Shown: positions 16,742 through 25,262, numbered from the stretch's first letter. The stretch: DNA of 32,254 nucleotides from Microcoleus sp. FACHB-831 (GCF_014695585.1 NZ_JACJON010000078.1:1-32254), one strand, 5' to 3'. The notes: generated by a model not told the origin, from the letters alone. Numbers and translations are program-made.

Positions 16742-17104
16742 ATGAACACAGAATTTGACTTTATCCTTCCTAGCGGCTTCGTAGATGCCTCTGGGGAAGT
16801 TCATCGCCAAGGAGTAATGCGGTTGGCAACTGCAAGAGATGAAATGTACGTCCAGAAAGACCGCCGCGTTAAAGATACTCCAGGTTATGAAGTTTTAGTG
16901 ATGTTATCGCGGGTGATTACTCGTTTGGGTAGTTTATCGACAGTAAATCCCGATTTATTGGAGGGTTTATTCACGCGGGATTTAGCCTATTTGAGGGAGT
17001 TCTACAATCGGATTAACCAGCAAGGAGATGCTTATATTCCCGTTGAGTGTCCGCAATGCAGCAGTCGCTTTCAAGTGGAGCTTTCTCTATCGGGGGAATA
17101 CTAA
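16742..17104 (+). CDS. Phage/CIS tail assembly chaperone-like protein (copy 2, Cys-bearing tail)
   Basis: A 120-aa paralogue of the 16205 gene: F-I-L-P-S-G-F-V-D-A-S-G-E-V-H-R-Q-G-V-M-R-L at the start and V-M-L-S-R-V-I-T-R-L-G-S-L in the middle. Unlike copy 1 it ends with V-E-C-P-Q-C-S-S-R-F, half of a zinc-knuckle-like pair. The last 49 nt overlap the start of the next gene in another frame, so translational coupling is likely. No clear Shine-Dalgarno precedes ATG 16742. The 186-bp gap upstream shows no recognisable element. Confidence 0.82.
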   Translation: MNTEFDFILPSGFVDASGEVHRQGVMRLATARDEMYVQKDRRVKDTPGYEVLVMLSRVITRLGSLSTVNPDLLEGLFTRDLAYLREFYNRINQQGDAYIPVECPQCSSRFQVELSLSGEY

Positions 17105-17256
17105 GCTACCCCTCGGAACAACTGAACGAGGAGGTAGCTTACATTGCTTTTCACTTCCACTGGTCTTTAGAAGATATTTTGAATCTAGAACATCCCGATC
17201 GGCGGCGTTGGGTTGGGGAAATAGGTAAGATTAATCAACAAGCACAAGATTTGTAA
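17056..17256 (+). CDS. Small DUF6760-like CIS protein
   Basis: The core, Y-P-S-E-Q-L-N-E-E-V-A-Y-I-A-F-H-F-H-W then L-E-H-P-D-R-R-R-W-V-G-E-I, matches the short proteins (about 50-60 aa) annotated as DUF6760 near tail chaperone genes in phage-tail-like and CIS clusters. The only in-frame ATG before the core is at 17056; GTG 17047 is an alternative. Either start overlaps the preceding gene by about 50 nt in a different frame, so the first ~16 residues are encoded over the Cys-bearing tail of copy 2. It ends the rightward CIS arm, and its 3' end overlaps a minus-strand gene by 26 bp. Its role is unknown. Confidence 0.78.
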   Translation: MQQSLSSGAFSIGGILSYPSEQLNEEVAYIAFHFHWSLEDILNLEHPDRRRWVGEIGKINQQAQDL

Positions 17257-17440
17257 GGATGGCTGGTTGTGGGTTAAAGTCATAAGCAATTTCGACGTGC
17301 GATCGCTCCAGCAGTAAACTTTGCGGTGCTGGTAGCATTTCTCCCCGGAAGTCTAACAACTGCACGAGCAGCAGGTAGGCGATCGCGAGTATTATAGAAA
17401 TTGATCCTGCAATAATTGCAACAATTTTTGATCCTTGCAT
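17231..17440 (-). CDS. Small single-pass membrane protein, unknown function
   Basis: A 69-aa predicted protein with one strong hydrophobic segment at residues 5-27 (I-V-A-I-I-A-G-S-I-S-I-I-L-A-I-A-Y-L-L-L-V) followed by L-L-D-F-R-G-E-M-L-P-A-P. The short membrane helix followed by D-F-R-G looks like conserved small cyanobacterial membrane proteins, though I cannot name a family. It is convergent with, and overlaps by 26 bp, the DUF6760-like gene, and diverges from the ABC ATPase gene at 17644. GGAA lies about 10 nt before the ATG. It could be a chance frame, but codon use and the clean topology favour a gene. Confidence 0.55.
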   Translation of the reverse strand: MQGSKIVAIIAGSISIILAIAYLLLVQLLDFRGEMLPAPQSLLLERSHVEIAYDFNPQPAILTNLVLVD

Positions 17441-17643
17441 CAGTTAGTTTCCAGCGTCTTGCTATTTCAATACATAAAAAAAATTATCAGTAGCGCTTGC
17501 CCTACCTACCTTTGCATCATACCGTTTTAGCCTACAATTTGACCCAACATCCAAAGCAATTACTATAAACCTAACTGAAGCGATACAAAAATCGGCAAAA
17601 TAGGGAATTAATAAACTCAGGTGCAATATACAGCAAAACTCAG

Positions 17644-18624
17644 ATGAGTGCTTTCACAGATAAGCCAGTACAACCCGCTACGCTTGACCGTCCGCCAGTG
17701 GTGCAGACTTATGAACTGACGAAGGTCTACCGCACTGGCTTCTTTATGAATAAACAAATCCCCTCTTTGAAAAACTGCACGCTGTCAGTCTTTGAGGGAG
17801 AGACTTTTGGTTTGTTGGGGCCAAATGGAGCAGGTAAAACCACGCTGTTGAAAACTCTGTTGGGCGTTGTACGTCCTACATCGGGGCGTGCTTCCCTCTT
17901 GGGACAACCTTTAGGCGATCGCGCTGTCAAGGAACGCATCGGTTATCTGCCGGAAAACGCCTATTTCTACGACTACCTCACAGGTTGGGAGTTCTTGCAG
18001 TACGTCGCCGGAATCTTCCAAATCCCTGCATCCGAGCAACGCAAGCGCATCCCCGCACTCTTAGACTTAGTTGGTTTAGCACAGTCAGCAGCACGTAAAA
18101 AGCAGTTACGCCAATACTCCAAAGGGATGCTACAACGAGTTGGCATGGCGCAAGCGCTGATCAACGATCCAGAAGTAGTATTTCTAGATGAGCCAATGTC
18201 TGGTCTTGACCCGTTGGGACGTTACCAGATGCGAGAAATTATTTTATCGCTCAAACAACAGGGTAAGACAATTTTCTTCAACAGCCACATCTTGGCAGAA
18301 GTTGAAAAAATATGCGATCGCATCGCCATCCTCGCGCGAGGCGAACTGATTTGCGTGGGTTCCCTCAAAGAACTACTCGGCACAACTGACGCTTACAAAG
18401 TCAAAGGTAAAGGCGGCAACTTAGACGTACTCCAACAGTGGGTATCGAATATCAGCTTTGAGGATGACTGTTGGTACGGTCAACTAAAAGGCGAACCGCA
18501 AGATTTTATAGCTACCACCCGTCTCATGGGCGCGAAGCTAATTTCCATGACTTTAGCCCGTCCCTCCTTAGAAGAATTCTTCATTCAGCAACTCCAAGAG
18601 CGGGGCATTACTTCCAGCACTTAA
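17644..18624 (+). CDS. ABC-2-type transporter ATP-binding protein
   Basis: A 326-aa ATPase subunit of a drug/polysaccharide-exporter-like (ABC-2) system. Walker A G-P-N-G-A-G-K-T-T is at 59-67, the signature Y-S-K-G-M-L-Q-R at 158-165, Walker B V-V-F-L-D-E-P at 178-184 and the switch histidine N-S-H at 213-215. About 90 extra residues after the core (235-326) are usual for this subfamily. The signature form YSKGM is typical of ABC-2 partners. No permease gene lies next to it in this window: the next gene encodes a fasciclin protein. The permease must be elsewhere or missing. The 203-bp gap upstream is divergent from the small membrane protein gene. Confidence 0.95.
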   Translation: MSAFTDKPVQPATLDRPPVVQTYELTKVYRTGFFMNKQIPSLKNCTLSVFEGETFGLLGPNGAGKTTLLKTLLGVVRPTSGRASLLGQPLGDRAVKERIGYLPENAYFYDYLTGWEFLQYVAGIFQIPASEQRKRIPALLDLVGLAQSAARKKQLRQYSKGMLQRVGMAQALINDPEVVFLDEPMSGLDPLGRYQMREIILSLKQQGKTIFFNSHILAEVEKICDRIAILARGELICVGSLKELLGTTDAYKVKGKGGNLDVLQQWVSNISFEDDCWYGQLKGEPQDFIATTRLMGAKLISMTLARPSLEEFFIQQLQERGITSST

Positions 18625-18864
18625 ACAGCAGATCAAACCAAATTTGGATTTTAGATTTTGCCCCATTGGAGTTTGGGGGCGGGAGCATTTTCAATTGGTT
18701 ACTGAATGTAAAAATGTTGCATACAGCGCCTTTATATGCATCTTCAGCCCAAAAATATCTAGCTTCACACCCATCAAAATGGGTATCAATCCTTTGCAAG
18801 ATGCCCTCAAAATAGTGACCCGTGTATTTTTAACAGGATACTTATTTAAAAATCAGGCAAATTC

Positions 18865-19281
18865 ATGGCTGACATCGTAGATACTGCCGCCGACGCAGGA
18901 TCTTTCAAAACCCTAGTGACTGTGATTGAGGCTGCTGGTCTGTTAGACATTCTCAGGAGTCCTGGCCCTTACACCGTCTTCGCACCCACCGATGATGCTT
19001 TTGCCAAGATTCCAACTAACACTATTGCCTCTTGGCTTGAAGACATCCCCAAACTCAAGAAGATTCTCACCTATCACGTCCTGTTTGGTGATGTAAGAAC
19101 CGATAACTTGGTAGAGCTAAATTCTGCCGAAACTGTTGAGGGTGGAATTGTCGGAATTGAGCATACTGCTGATGGCTTCAAAGTCAATGACGCAAATGTT
19201 CTGAAGACAGATATCCTTACCGACAATGGGGTTATCCACGTTATTGATGGCGTATTAATTCCCGCTTTGGTGTCACAATAA
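18865..19281 (+). CDS. Fasciclin (FAS1) domain protein
   Basis: A single FAS1 domain fills the 138 residues. H1-like motif: G-P-Y-T-V-F-A-P-T-D-D-A-F at 34-46. YH motif: L-T-Y-H-V-L. H2 motif: N-G-V-I-H-V-I-D-G-V-L. FAS1 proteins usually mediate adhesion outside the cell, but this one starts M-A-D-I-V-D-T-A with no signal peptide, a common form in cyanobacteria whose location is unclear. The 240-bp gap upstream holds only a short ACCCAT/ATGGGT hairpin (18769-18784). A strong terminator follows at 19321. Confidence 0.95.
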   Translation: MADIVDTAADAGSFKTLVTVIEAAGLLDILRSPGPYTVFAPTDDAFAKIPTNTIASWLEDIPKLKKILTYHVLFGDVRTDNLVELNSAETVEGGIVGIEHTADGFKVNDANVLKTDILTDNGVIHVIDGVLIPALVSQ

Positions 19282-19320
19282 GCGCTCAAATTATCTAAGG
19301 CGACTTCCTAACCGCATAGA

Positions 19321-19354
19321 AATGACCCAAAAGCAATCTTTTGGGTCATTTTTA
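19321..19354 (+). terminator. Rho-independent terminator of the fasciclin gene
   Basis: A perfect 13-bp stem: AATGACCCAAAAG (19321-19333) and its complement (19338-19350), loop CAAT, then TTTTAT overlapping the stem end. It lies 40 bp after the fasciclin stop. Confidence 0.9.
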
Positions 19355-19380
19355 TAGCATATCTAAACTGAAGGCGAGAT

Positions 19381-19405
19381 CCCCGACTTCTCTAAGAAGT
19401 CGGGG
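19381..19405. repeat. Palindromic CCCCGACTTCT repeat element
   Basis: CCCCGACTTCT (19381-19391), loop CTA, and AGAAGTCGGGG (19395-19405) form a perfect 11-bp hairpin. Such aagtcgggg palindromes are dispersed many times in filamentous cyanobacterial genomes. Here it lies between convergent genes and may also help end transcription of the amylase-family gene on the minus strand. Confidence 0.75.
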
Positions 19406-19415
19406 TTCACTCGAT

Positions 19416-20876
19416 TCAACTGAGGATGCACCCACTGCGAGGGGGCAAATGCAATGTGAGAATGTTCGATTCTTCGTCGCTGCTCCACGATGCTTCGCCG
19501 CTGCCATACAAGAAGTTGTTGGGCTGAGACTTTAGCTCCTGTGCCTTAACGGTAACGCGCTCTGCGGGTGCAGTTCCAACGTTAACAGCGATAATCACTT
19601 CCTCTGCGTCCAGAGTTCTAGCGAAGACATACACTCCTGCATCAGCGAAAAGAACTTTGTAGTCACCTGTACGCAGCGCAGGGTATTTGTGGCGAATGGC
19701 AATAAGTTTGCGATGGTAATCTAGAACATCGCGCTCCCAGTGTGCTTCCATGGGAAAGCTCCGCCGCGAGTCTGGGTCGAGACGACCTGGTAAGCCAACT
19801 TCATCGCCGTAGTAGATGCTGGGCGCACCAGGAAAGGTTAATAGTAGGAGAGTTGCTAGTTCGACACTCTCCTTGTCACCTCCGGCAATAGACAGCAGCC
19901 GTGCAGTATCGTGACTGGCGAGTAAATTCAGCTGAGTTAATTGGATTTCCCAAGGGTATAGTTCCAATAAATACTGAATTTTTTCGCCATACTCCTTGGC
20001 AAACAGAGGGGGATAGGGATGGTAAGAGCGATCTTCCACTTGGGCTATATCAACGCGATCGCCTGCTGTAAACGCGATCGTTGGCGCGGTAAATAGATAG
20101 TTCATCACGCCATCAAATTGAGTACCATCAAGCCATTGGCGAGAATCGCCCCAAACTTCTCCCACAATGTAAGCTTCGGGGTTGATAGCTTTGACGCGAT
20201 CGCGGAACTCTTGCCAGAAATCCTCAACCTTTATCTCAAACGGCACATCCAAGCGCCATCCATCGATGCCGAACTTAATCCAATATTCGGCAATCTCCAT
20301 AATGTACTCGCGGACTTCGGGATTTTCGTGGTTGAACACTGGTAGCGCCCGATTGCCATCCCAACCCTCATAGTTAGCGGGAAAATCACCGTTGTAGGCA
20401 GAAAGCGGCCAGCCTTCTATTTTGAACCAATCCACCCAAGGTGAATGGGGGCCATTTTCCAAAACATCATGGAAAAAGAAAAAGCCGCGACTAGAGTGGT
20501 TAAACACCCCATCCAGAACGACTTTGATGTTCCGTTGATGGGCAGCTTCTAGAAGTTCCTTAAAAGCTGAATTTCCCCCCAACAGCGGATCGACCTGGTA
20601 GTAGTCATGGGTGTGATAGCGGTGATTGCTAGCAGATTGAAAGATCGGTGTGAAATAAATTGCGTTTATTCCTAGATCTTGCAAATAGTCCAGTTGCTCG
20701 ATTACACCCCACAAGTCTCCGCCCTTATACCCTTGGAGGGTAGGCATCTCATGCCAATCTTCCCAACGGAAATCCTTTAAGAGCCGCTTGTGAGGATGCT
20801 TGGTTCTGGCGAAGCGATCCGGAAAAATCTGGTAAAAAACAGCGTGTTTAACCCAATCTGGCGTTTGTATCTGCAT
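19416..20876 (-). CDS. GH13 alpha-amylase-family glycosidase
   Basis: A 486-aa cytoplasmic enzyme (no signal peptide) acting on alpha-glucans, resembling neopullulanase/maltogenic amylase catalytic domains. The four GH13 regions are intact: V-V-L-D-G-V-F-N-H (119-127), G-W-R-L-D-V-P with nucleophile D210, I-V-G-E-V-W with acid/base E240, and A-S-H-D-T with D323. It starts W-V-K-H-A-V-F-Y-Q-I-F-P-D-R-F, so the N-terminal beta domain (CBM34/N) of typical neopullulanases is absent. The C-terminal beta domain is present (about 400-486). Strong Shine-Dalgarno AAGGGAG 6 nt before ATG. A role in glycogen or maltodextrin breakdown is probable; the exact specificity is not visible. Confidence 0.95.
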   Translation of the reverse strand: MQIQTPDWVKHAVFYQIFPDRFARTKHPHKRLLKDFRWEDWHEMPTLQGYKGGDLWGVIEQLDYLQDLGINAIYFTPIFQSASNHRYHTHDYYQVDPLLGGNSAFKELLEAAHQRNIKVVLDGVFNHSSRGFFFFHDVLENGPHSPWVDWFKIEGWPLSAYNGDFPANYEGWDGNRALPVFNHENPEVREYIMEIAEYWIKFGIDGWRLDVPFEIKVEDFWQEFRDRVKAINPEAYIVGEVWGDSRQWLDGTQFDGVMNYLFTAPTIAFTAGDRVDIAQVEDRSYHPYPPLFAKEYGEKIQYLLELYPWEIQLTQLNLLASHDTARLLSIAGGDKESVELATLLLLTFPGAPSIYYGDEVGLPGRLDPDSRRSFPMEAHWERDVLDYHRKLIAIRHKYPALRTGDYKVLFADAGVYVFARTLDAEEVIIAVNVGTAPAERVTVKAQELKSQPNNFLYGSGEASWSSDEESNILTLHLPPRSGCILS

Positions 20877-21304
20877 AAATCACTCCCTTTTCCCAACCAA
20901 ATTAGCGATCCCGACTGGTTTCGTGTTCTATCCTCTGGTAGAAAGTGAGTTGTAGCGAATGGCGATCGCACGAAATAAAAAAGCCATCAAGTAGCACGTT
21001 CGAGTGACACTCAAATGAGCTAGCTTTGTTGTGTTTCGCAAGAAAAAGCGACTGAAAAGAAGCTTTATGTAAAGGTTAAAACTAGAGAAGGGCAAAAACC
21101 TCGAAGTCGCAGAAAAATTTTGTGGAACTAAACAAAATTTTAATTATGCTGTTGAGCTTATTTAAAAATATCAATGTAAAGTCTACCTTACATTGGCCGC
21201 AAAATTAAAATTCTGCACTTCTATCTATCCGGATTTTCTAAATATGCGTTTGTAGCTAAGTAGAAGTAAACCAACATAGTAATAGTAGAGCGATCGCTAC
21301 GGAG
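20877..21304. other. Divergent intergenic region with two dyads
   Basis: This 428-bp AT-rich gap lies between the amylase-family gene and the peptidoglycan hydrolase gene, which diverge. No gene is seen. Two dyads stand out: AAAATTTTGT (21114-21123) with its complement at 21132-21141 around a core that includes TTGTGGAACTAAA (21120-21132), and AATGTAA (21173-21179) with TTACATT (21188-21194). Either could be an operator. No clear promoter could be fixed. Confidence 0.55.
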
Positions 21305-23101
21305 ATGGAAGCATTTAGCTTACCTAACTTTCGCCTACACGCTCGAAAAATTGAAGACAGTGCTATTGAGGAATTAATCGTGGGAAAATTAGTTAAAGAA
21401 CTAGATATTACTGATTGCAAAATTGGCACAAGCGCAGTCAACGGACTCAGCGAACAAATCATTGCCCAAATGAATCTCTTAGTCCCAAATGTCCTTGTTA
21501 GCTTTGAAGAGCTAGATGTAAAATTTAATGGCTCTGCTGTCTACGCATTTTTGCAACCCGCAGCTACAGAAGCGATCGAGCGTGCAATTAGCGATCGCGG
21601 CAAAACACTTTTGCTCAATTCAGCTTATCGAACAGTTGCCCAGCAGTACATTCTGCGCCGCCAATTTGAAGAAGGTTTATGTAACATTCCCGCAGCCGCG
21701 CTTCCAGGCTTGAGCAACCATGAAGGTGGGTTAGCTTTAGACATCGAAGATGCTGATGGTTGGGAACCATTTCTAGAAAAGTATGGATGGAATCGTCTGG
21801 GTCGGGACTTCGACCCCGCGCATTACGATTTTGTAGCAGCAGGGAGGAAAGATTTGGGCAGCATTGGTGTAAAAGCTTTTCAGCGCCTGTGGAACAAAAA
21901 CAATCCTAACGATCCCATCGCCGAAGACGGCGACTTTGGCCCTGCAACTAGAACTCGGCTGGAAAACTCTCCTGTAGATGGCTTTGAAAAAGCAGATTCT
22001 CCCCAAAAGCTGAAGAATAGCTCTCCTGAAGACAGCTTTGAAAAAGCTAATTTCTCCCGAGTGTTGCGGTTAACTAACCCCTACATGGAAGGTGATGACG
22101 TTAAAGAACTTCAAAAGGCATTAGGCATTCAAGCTGACGGCGTGTTCGGGCGAAATACCCAGCAGGCTGTCAAAAATTTCCAAAACAAGGCAGGTTTGGC
22201 TGTAGATGGTGTTGTTGGGCCAGCAACCCGTAAGGCATTGGGACTGGATGAAGATGAGAAACCACAAATTCCTGCGCGGGTCGGCTTCAAAGATATTCCG
22301 CTAAATCTTCAAACACAAAACATATTCACTTTAGGCGGTCAAGCCGATGGTTATGATGACGGCGATGAACTTATACTCATAGTCGATAAAAAGTATCAAA
22401 TCGCACGTCCGCAGGTTAAGGGAGAAAAATGGCAGGCTCCTGTATTGTTTAATCAAGCTGGAAAGCGACTTGTGGAAATAAAAGGTTCTGAGCAAGACCG
22501 CGCCCAAACTGTATTAGATATAAAAGCAGGAAATCTAGACTTTCCCCTACTGCCTCGCAGTGTTTGGACTGATGAACCCACACCTTCACAGGTTGTGGCG
22601 TTAACGCCTAAACGGATTACTATCCACCACACGGAAATTAAGAATTTATCTAGCAGTGCTTTTCAGTCTCAAGAGATTCAACGGCTGCGCGATATTCGGG
22701 ATTTTCATATACGAAACAACAAATGGGACGACATTGGCTACCATTTCGTAATTATGCCCAGCGGTAGAGTTTACGAAGCTCGTTCGGAAGGCAAGCGGGG
22801 GGCGCACGATTTCGTCAATGACGGTTTGGGTATTGCTTTTGATGGTTCTTTCTCTACTAGAAAGATAACAGACGCGCAGTTTAAGTCGGCTGTGGCTTTG
22901 TGTACGATGCTTTGCGAACGTTATGGAATTGACGATCCTGTAACGCCTGTACCTACGCCAACACATGATTTTGGCACAAAAGATTTACCCCGCATCTGCT
23001 GTCATCGCGATCGCGTTCAAACTTCTTGTCCTGGTTCACAAGGGGGCACAACAGTCCGCTTGGCGGAGATCCGTCAGGCTGTTAAGGCGCGGCTGGCATA
23101 A
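21305..23101 (+). CDS. Modular peptidoglycan hydrolase: M15-like peptidase, two PG-binding repeats, PGRP-type amidase
   Basis: A 598-aa protein. Residues about 80-185 resemble M15/VanY-type D-Ala-D-Ala peptidases: N-S-A-Y-R-T, S-N-H-E-G-G-L-A-L-D-I with H139 and D146, and D-P-A-H-Y-D-F with H173 as zinc ligands. Two peptidoglycan-binding_1-like repeats follow (about 186-220 ending E-D-G-D-F-G-P-A-T; about 258-312 with A-D-G-V-F-G and V-D-G-V-V-G-P-A-T). Residues about 430-598 form an N-acetylmuramoyl-L-alanine amidase_2/PGRP domain (I-T-I-H-H-T with H441, Y479, C-H-R-D-R with H567, S-C-P-G with C575). Both catalytic centres look intact. No signal peptide or membrane segment is visible, as in phage endolysins. 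ATG 21305 touches GGAG with no spacing, an unusual start. It is outside the CIS operons. Confidence 0.92.
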   Translation: MEAFSLPNFRLHARKIEDSAIEELIVGKLVKELDITDCKIGTSAVNGLSEQIIAQMNLLVPNVLVSFEELDVKFNGSAVYAFLQPAATEAIERAISDRGKTLLLNSAYRTVAQQYILRRQFEEGLCNIPAAALPGLSNHEGGLALDIEDADGWEPFLEKYGWNRLGRDFDPAHYDFVAAGRKDLGSIGVKAFQRLWNKNNPNDPIAEDGDFGPATRTRLENSPVDGFEKADSPQKLKNSSPEDSFEKANFSRVLRLTNPYMEGDDVKELQKALGIQADGVFGRNTQQAVKNFQNKAGLAVDGVVGPATRKALGLDEDEKPQIPARVGFKDIPLNLQTQNIFTLGGQADGYDDGDELILIVDKKYQIARPQVKGEKWQAPVLFNQAGKRLVEIKGSEQDRAQTVLDIKAGNLDFPLLPRSVWTDEPTPSQVVALTPKRITIHHTEIKNLSSSAFQSQEIQRLRDIRDFHIRNNKWDDIGYHFVIMPSGRVYEARSEGKRGAHDFVNDGLGIAFDGSFSTRKITDAQFKSAVALCTMLCERYGIDDPVTPVPTPTHDFGTKDLPRICCHRDRVQTSCPGSQGGTTVRLAEIRQAVKARLA

Positions 23102-23119
23102 GTTCTAGATTTGCTTCTC

Positions 23120-23146
23120 GCATTCCCTGGCAAAGTCAGGGAATGC
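23120..23146 (+). terminator. Hairpin after the peptidoglycan hydrolase gene
   Basis: GCATTCCCTG (23120-23129) pairs with CAGGGAATGC (23137-23146) across a 7-nt loop, 19 bp after the stop codon. The T-tract is very short (CTTAG), so it may be a weak terminator or mRNA 3' end stabiliser. Confidence 0.6.
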
Positions 23147-23862
23147 CTTAGAGCGTAGTAGCTAGCCGATGACATTACCTGCTTAACTTCTAAACATTAT
23201 AAAAAACCTACGATAAGCAGGATTTTAGCTATTTATTTAAGCGATCGCTCAGTTAAAGATTGTTCAATGTGGCAGAAGCGATCGCATTATTTACATAAAT
23301 TTTCCTTAAACTCGCTAAGATAGGCGCGAACTTACAGCAAAATTAGATTGTCTAGTTGTTGTGTTAACATCCTCGCTCATCATTCCCCTCAACCTCGTAA
23401 ACGAAATTTGGAAAACGCTAGCAACTATGCTTTTTGGTGCTTATACACCCCTCCCTTTATTTGCTAATCAGGCAGCAACTTATTTATATTCGTATCGCTA
23501 ACTTGCTTAACTTAGAAATTATTAGAAACAGCGATCGCACTTCTACATATAAATACTGTGGTATGGCCTTCACAGCCTAATCGTTATCAGCGATAATACT
23601 CAAATAAGGGAAATGAAACTTGCGATCGCCCATCTAAACCAAAGTAACGGGCTCGTCACAGCATCGCTTCCCTATACTCCCAAGTCTTTGCCAAACGCTC
23701 TCTAGGCCAGCATTGGCCAAGCTACAGATTATAATTTCTTTACTTATCTCCTCATAATTTGACACGAGATTACTACTTATTTGATAATTAGCTCGTATGG
23801 TAGATAGATTAATGTATTGAAGACGACTAAACTAGAACGGTCAGATGATAAGGTTGGCCTTT
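23147..23862. other. Intergenic region, no gene seen
   Basis: About 700 bp of AT-rich sequence with several CGATCGC sites. No convincing gene; a 24-codon frame at about 23428 (MLFGAYTPLP...) is too short to support. A possible promoter for the receiver gene is TTGATA at 23781-23786 and TAGATT at 23805-23810, spacing 18, matched only by eye. Confidence 0.4.
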
Positions 23863-24261
23863 ATGTTGTCCTGTCACCAGCCCTTTGTACGTGTTCTTGT
23901 TGTTGACGATCATGAATTAACTAGGTTTAGCCTCAGCTTAGCCTTACAAAGCCAGAGTAATATCGAGCTTGTTGGTCTGGCTAGTAATGGAAAAGAGGCA
24001 ATAGAAATGGTCGAGCGTTACCACCCCGACGTGATTATTCTCGACCTGCAAATGCCTGTGCTGGACGGCTTGAGCGCATCCATTCAGATAAAAAGCATTT
24101 ATCCTAACACTAAGATCATTGCCTACTCGTCTGTAGAAGATCCCCAGAGTGAGGTTATGGCTCAAATGGCGCGGATTGATGTTTTTTGTAAGAAAGATAC
24201 CGCTACTCCCGAACTGATTGCTCTAGTAAAGGAACTGGGTCAGCGTGCGGCTAGTGCTTAA
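23863..24261 (+). CDS. Single-domain response regulator (receiver only)
   Basis: A 132-aa CheY-like receiver: acidic pair in V-V-D-D-H near residue 15, phospho-acceptor D61 in I-I-L-D-L-Q-M-P, S89 in A-Y-S-S-V, and a K-K pair at 110-111. It ends right after the receiver domain, so it has no DNA-binding output. The sequence style (V-V-D-D-H-E-L-T-R) is that of NarL-family receivers that have lost their HTH. Start choice: ATG 23863 has AAGG 9 nt upstream, while ATG 23845 adds six residues without a ribosome site. No kinase gene is adjacent, so its partner is unknown; it may signal by protein contact. Confidence 0.9.
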   Translation: MLSCHQPFVRVLVVDDHELTRFSLSLALQSQSNIELVGLASNGKEAIEMVERYHPDVIILDLQMPVLDGLSASIQIKSIYPNTKIIAYSSVEDPQSEVMAQMARIDVFCKKDTATPELIALVKELGQRAASA

Positions 24262-25262
24262 GGGGTGGGTAGAACAGTTGTCTGTGCAGTATAGCTTAAT
24301 GCAACGCGGCACAGGCGACAGTTCACCTATTAGAATTAGGTAGTGCAATTACTTAAAGTTCGGCAAGTCATAGCAGCCAACAAGCGCTATAGTAAGGGTG
24401 CAAAGGCGGGGTTAGCTAAAATTGCTTTTAAGGTGGAATTATACTCCTGAAAAGCTGCGCGATCGCCTTTTTATTTCAACTTTAAAAAATCTTTATTTAA
24501 TCTTTATTCAAGCTTTATTGCAATTAAGTATTTTCGGGGTAGGCAAATCCTAGCTAGAGAAGGAAAATTTATATATAGGATCGCTTATTGCATCCTGCTC
24601 TACTAAAAAGTTGATTAAATAGCCAGCGCATTGGCAGTATTATCCCATCAGGCTCCCTTAGATATTGCTCTAATGGGAGGGTCATCTTCATCAATACACG
24701 AAAATACTGATATCTAAAGTTTTCAGAGTGTATTGAAATTTGTGCCGTCATCTAGAATTTTTTAGTCACGCGCCGGATGTAGCAGAGTAGCTAAACCGGG
24801 AACAGGGATTAGGGTGCAGAGGTCTAGGCAAGTATAAACTATAAATGCGATCGCCTAACTTCGCCCTCGTATCAGTTCCTGTAATGACAAAATCTTTGCT
24901 CCTTGCCATAGGTTAGCAAATTAGTTAAATGTCAGAATACCACGTTTGCCCCCGGCGGGTCGAAGTTCTTACCATTTAGGTAAATTAGGCGTTCTCAGCT
25001 CTTACACCATTTACTGGTTGCGACAGACAACATACTCAGACCACAAGGCAATCATTATCTTGTGGAACTGTACTTGTGCCTGTCATTAGCTAGTGGAATA
25101 TTTGAGCCTACCGCTTTTATACCCGAGTATCAGCATTCTACAAGCGCATCAACAAACTCCAGGGAAAAAAATTTTATAAGATTTCCGGAGCCTCAAACCA
25201 TTAGTGTGCAACTGCTAACAAGTACATTTTCACTTGACAGCACCCCCTTTGCGAGGCTTGGT
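24262..25262. other. Long intergenic region, no gene seen
   Basis: About 1 kb between the receiver gene and the exported 155-aa protein. It is AT-rich, with a cluster of CTTTATT-like repeats around 24488-24520, and contains TTGTGGAACT at 25060-25069, about 200 bp before the next gene and shared with two other upstream regions. No tRNA, rRNA or convincing small gene is visible. Confidence 0.4.

Noticed and set aside
1-17256. Ordinary prophage
   Set aside because: Only tail-like genes are present, accompanied by an AAA+ ATPase and DUF4255 proteins. No capsid, portal, terminase, integrase or attachment site is visible.
18471-18815. 114-codon plus-strand frame after the ABC ATPase
   Set aside because: It overlaps the 3' end of the clear ABC ATPase gene in another frame and has no recognisable domain or ribosome site.
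23428-23502. 24-codon frame (MLFGAYTPLP...)
   Set aside because: Too short, no ribosome site, no evidence of conservation can be obtained here.
24460-24475. GCGCGATCGC followed by CTTTTT as a terminator
   Set aside because: The palindrome is a HIP1-type site with no loop, and such sites occur everywhere in the window.
24569-24751. 60-codon minus-strand frame in the long intergenic region
   Set aside because: Atypical composition, no ribosome site and no motif; probably chance.
25062-25262. GTG-initiated extension of the exported 155-aa protein
   Set aside because: The extra 67 residues would put the signal segment in the middle of the protein, and ATG 25263 has a good ribosome site.
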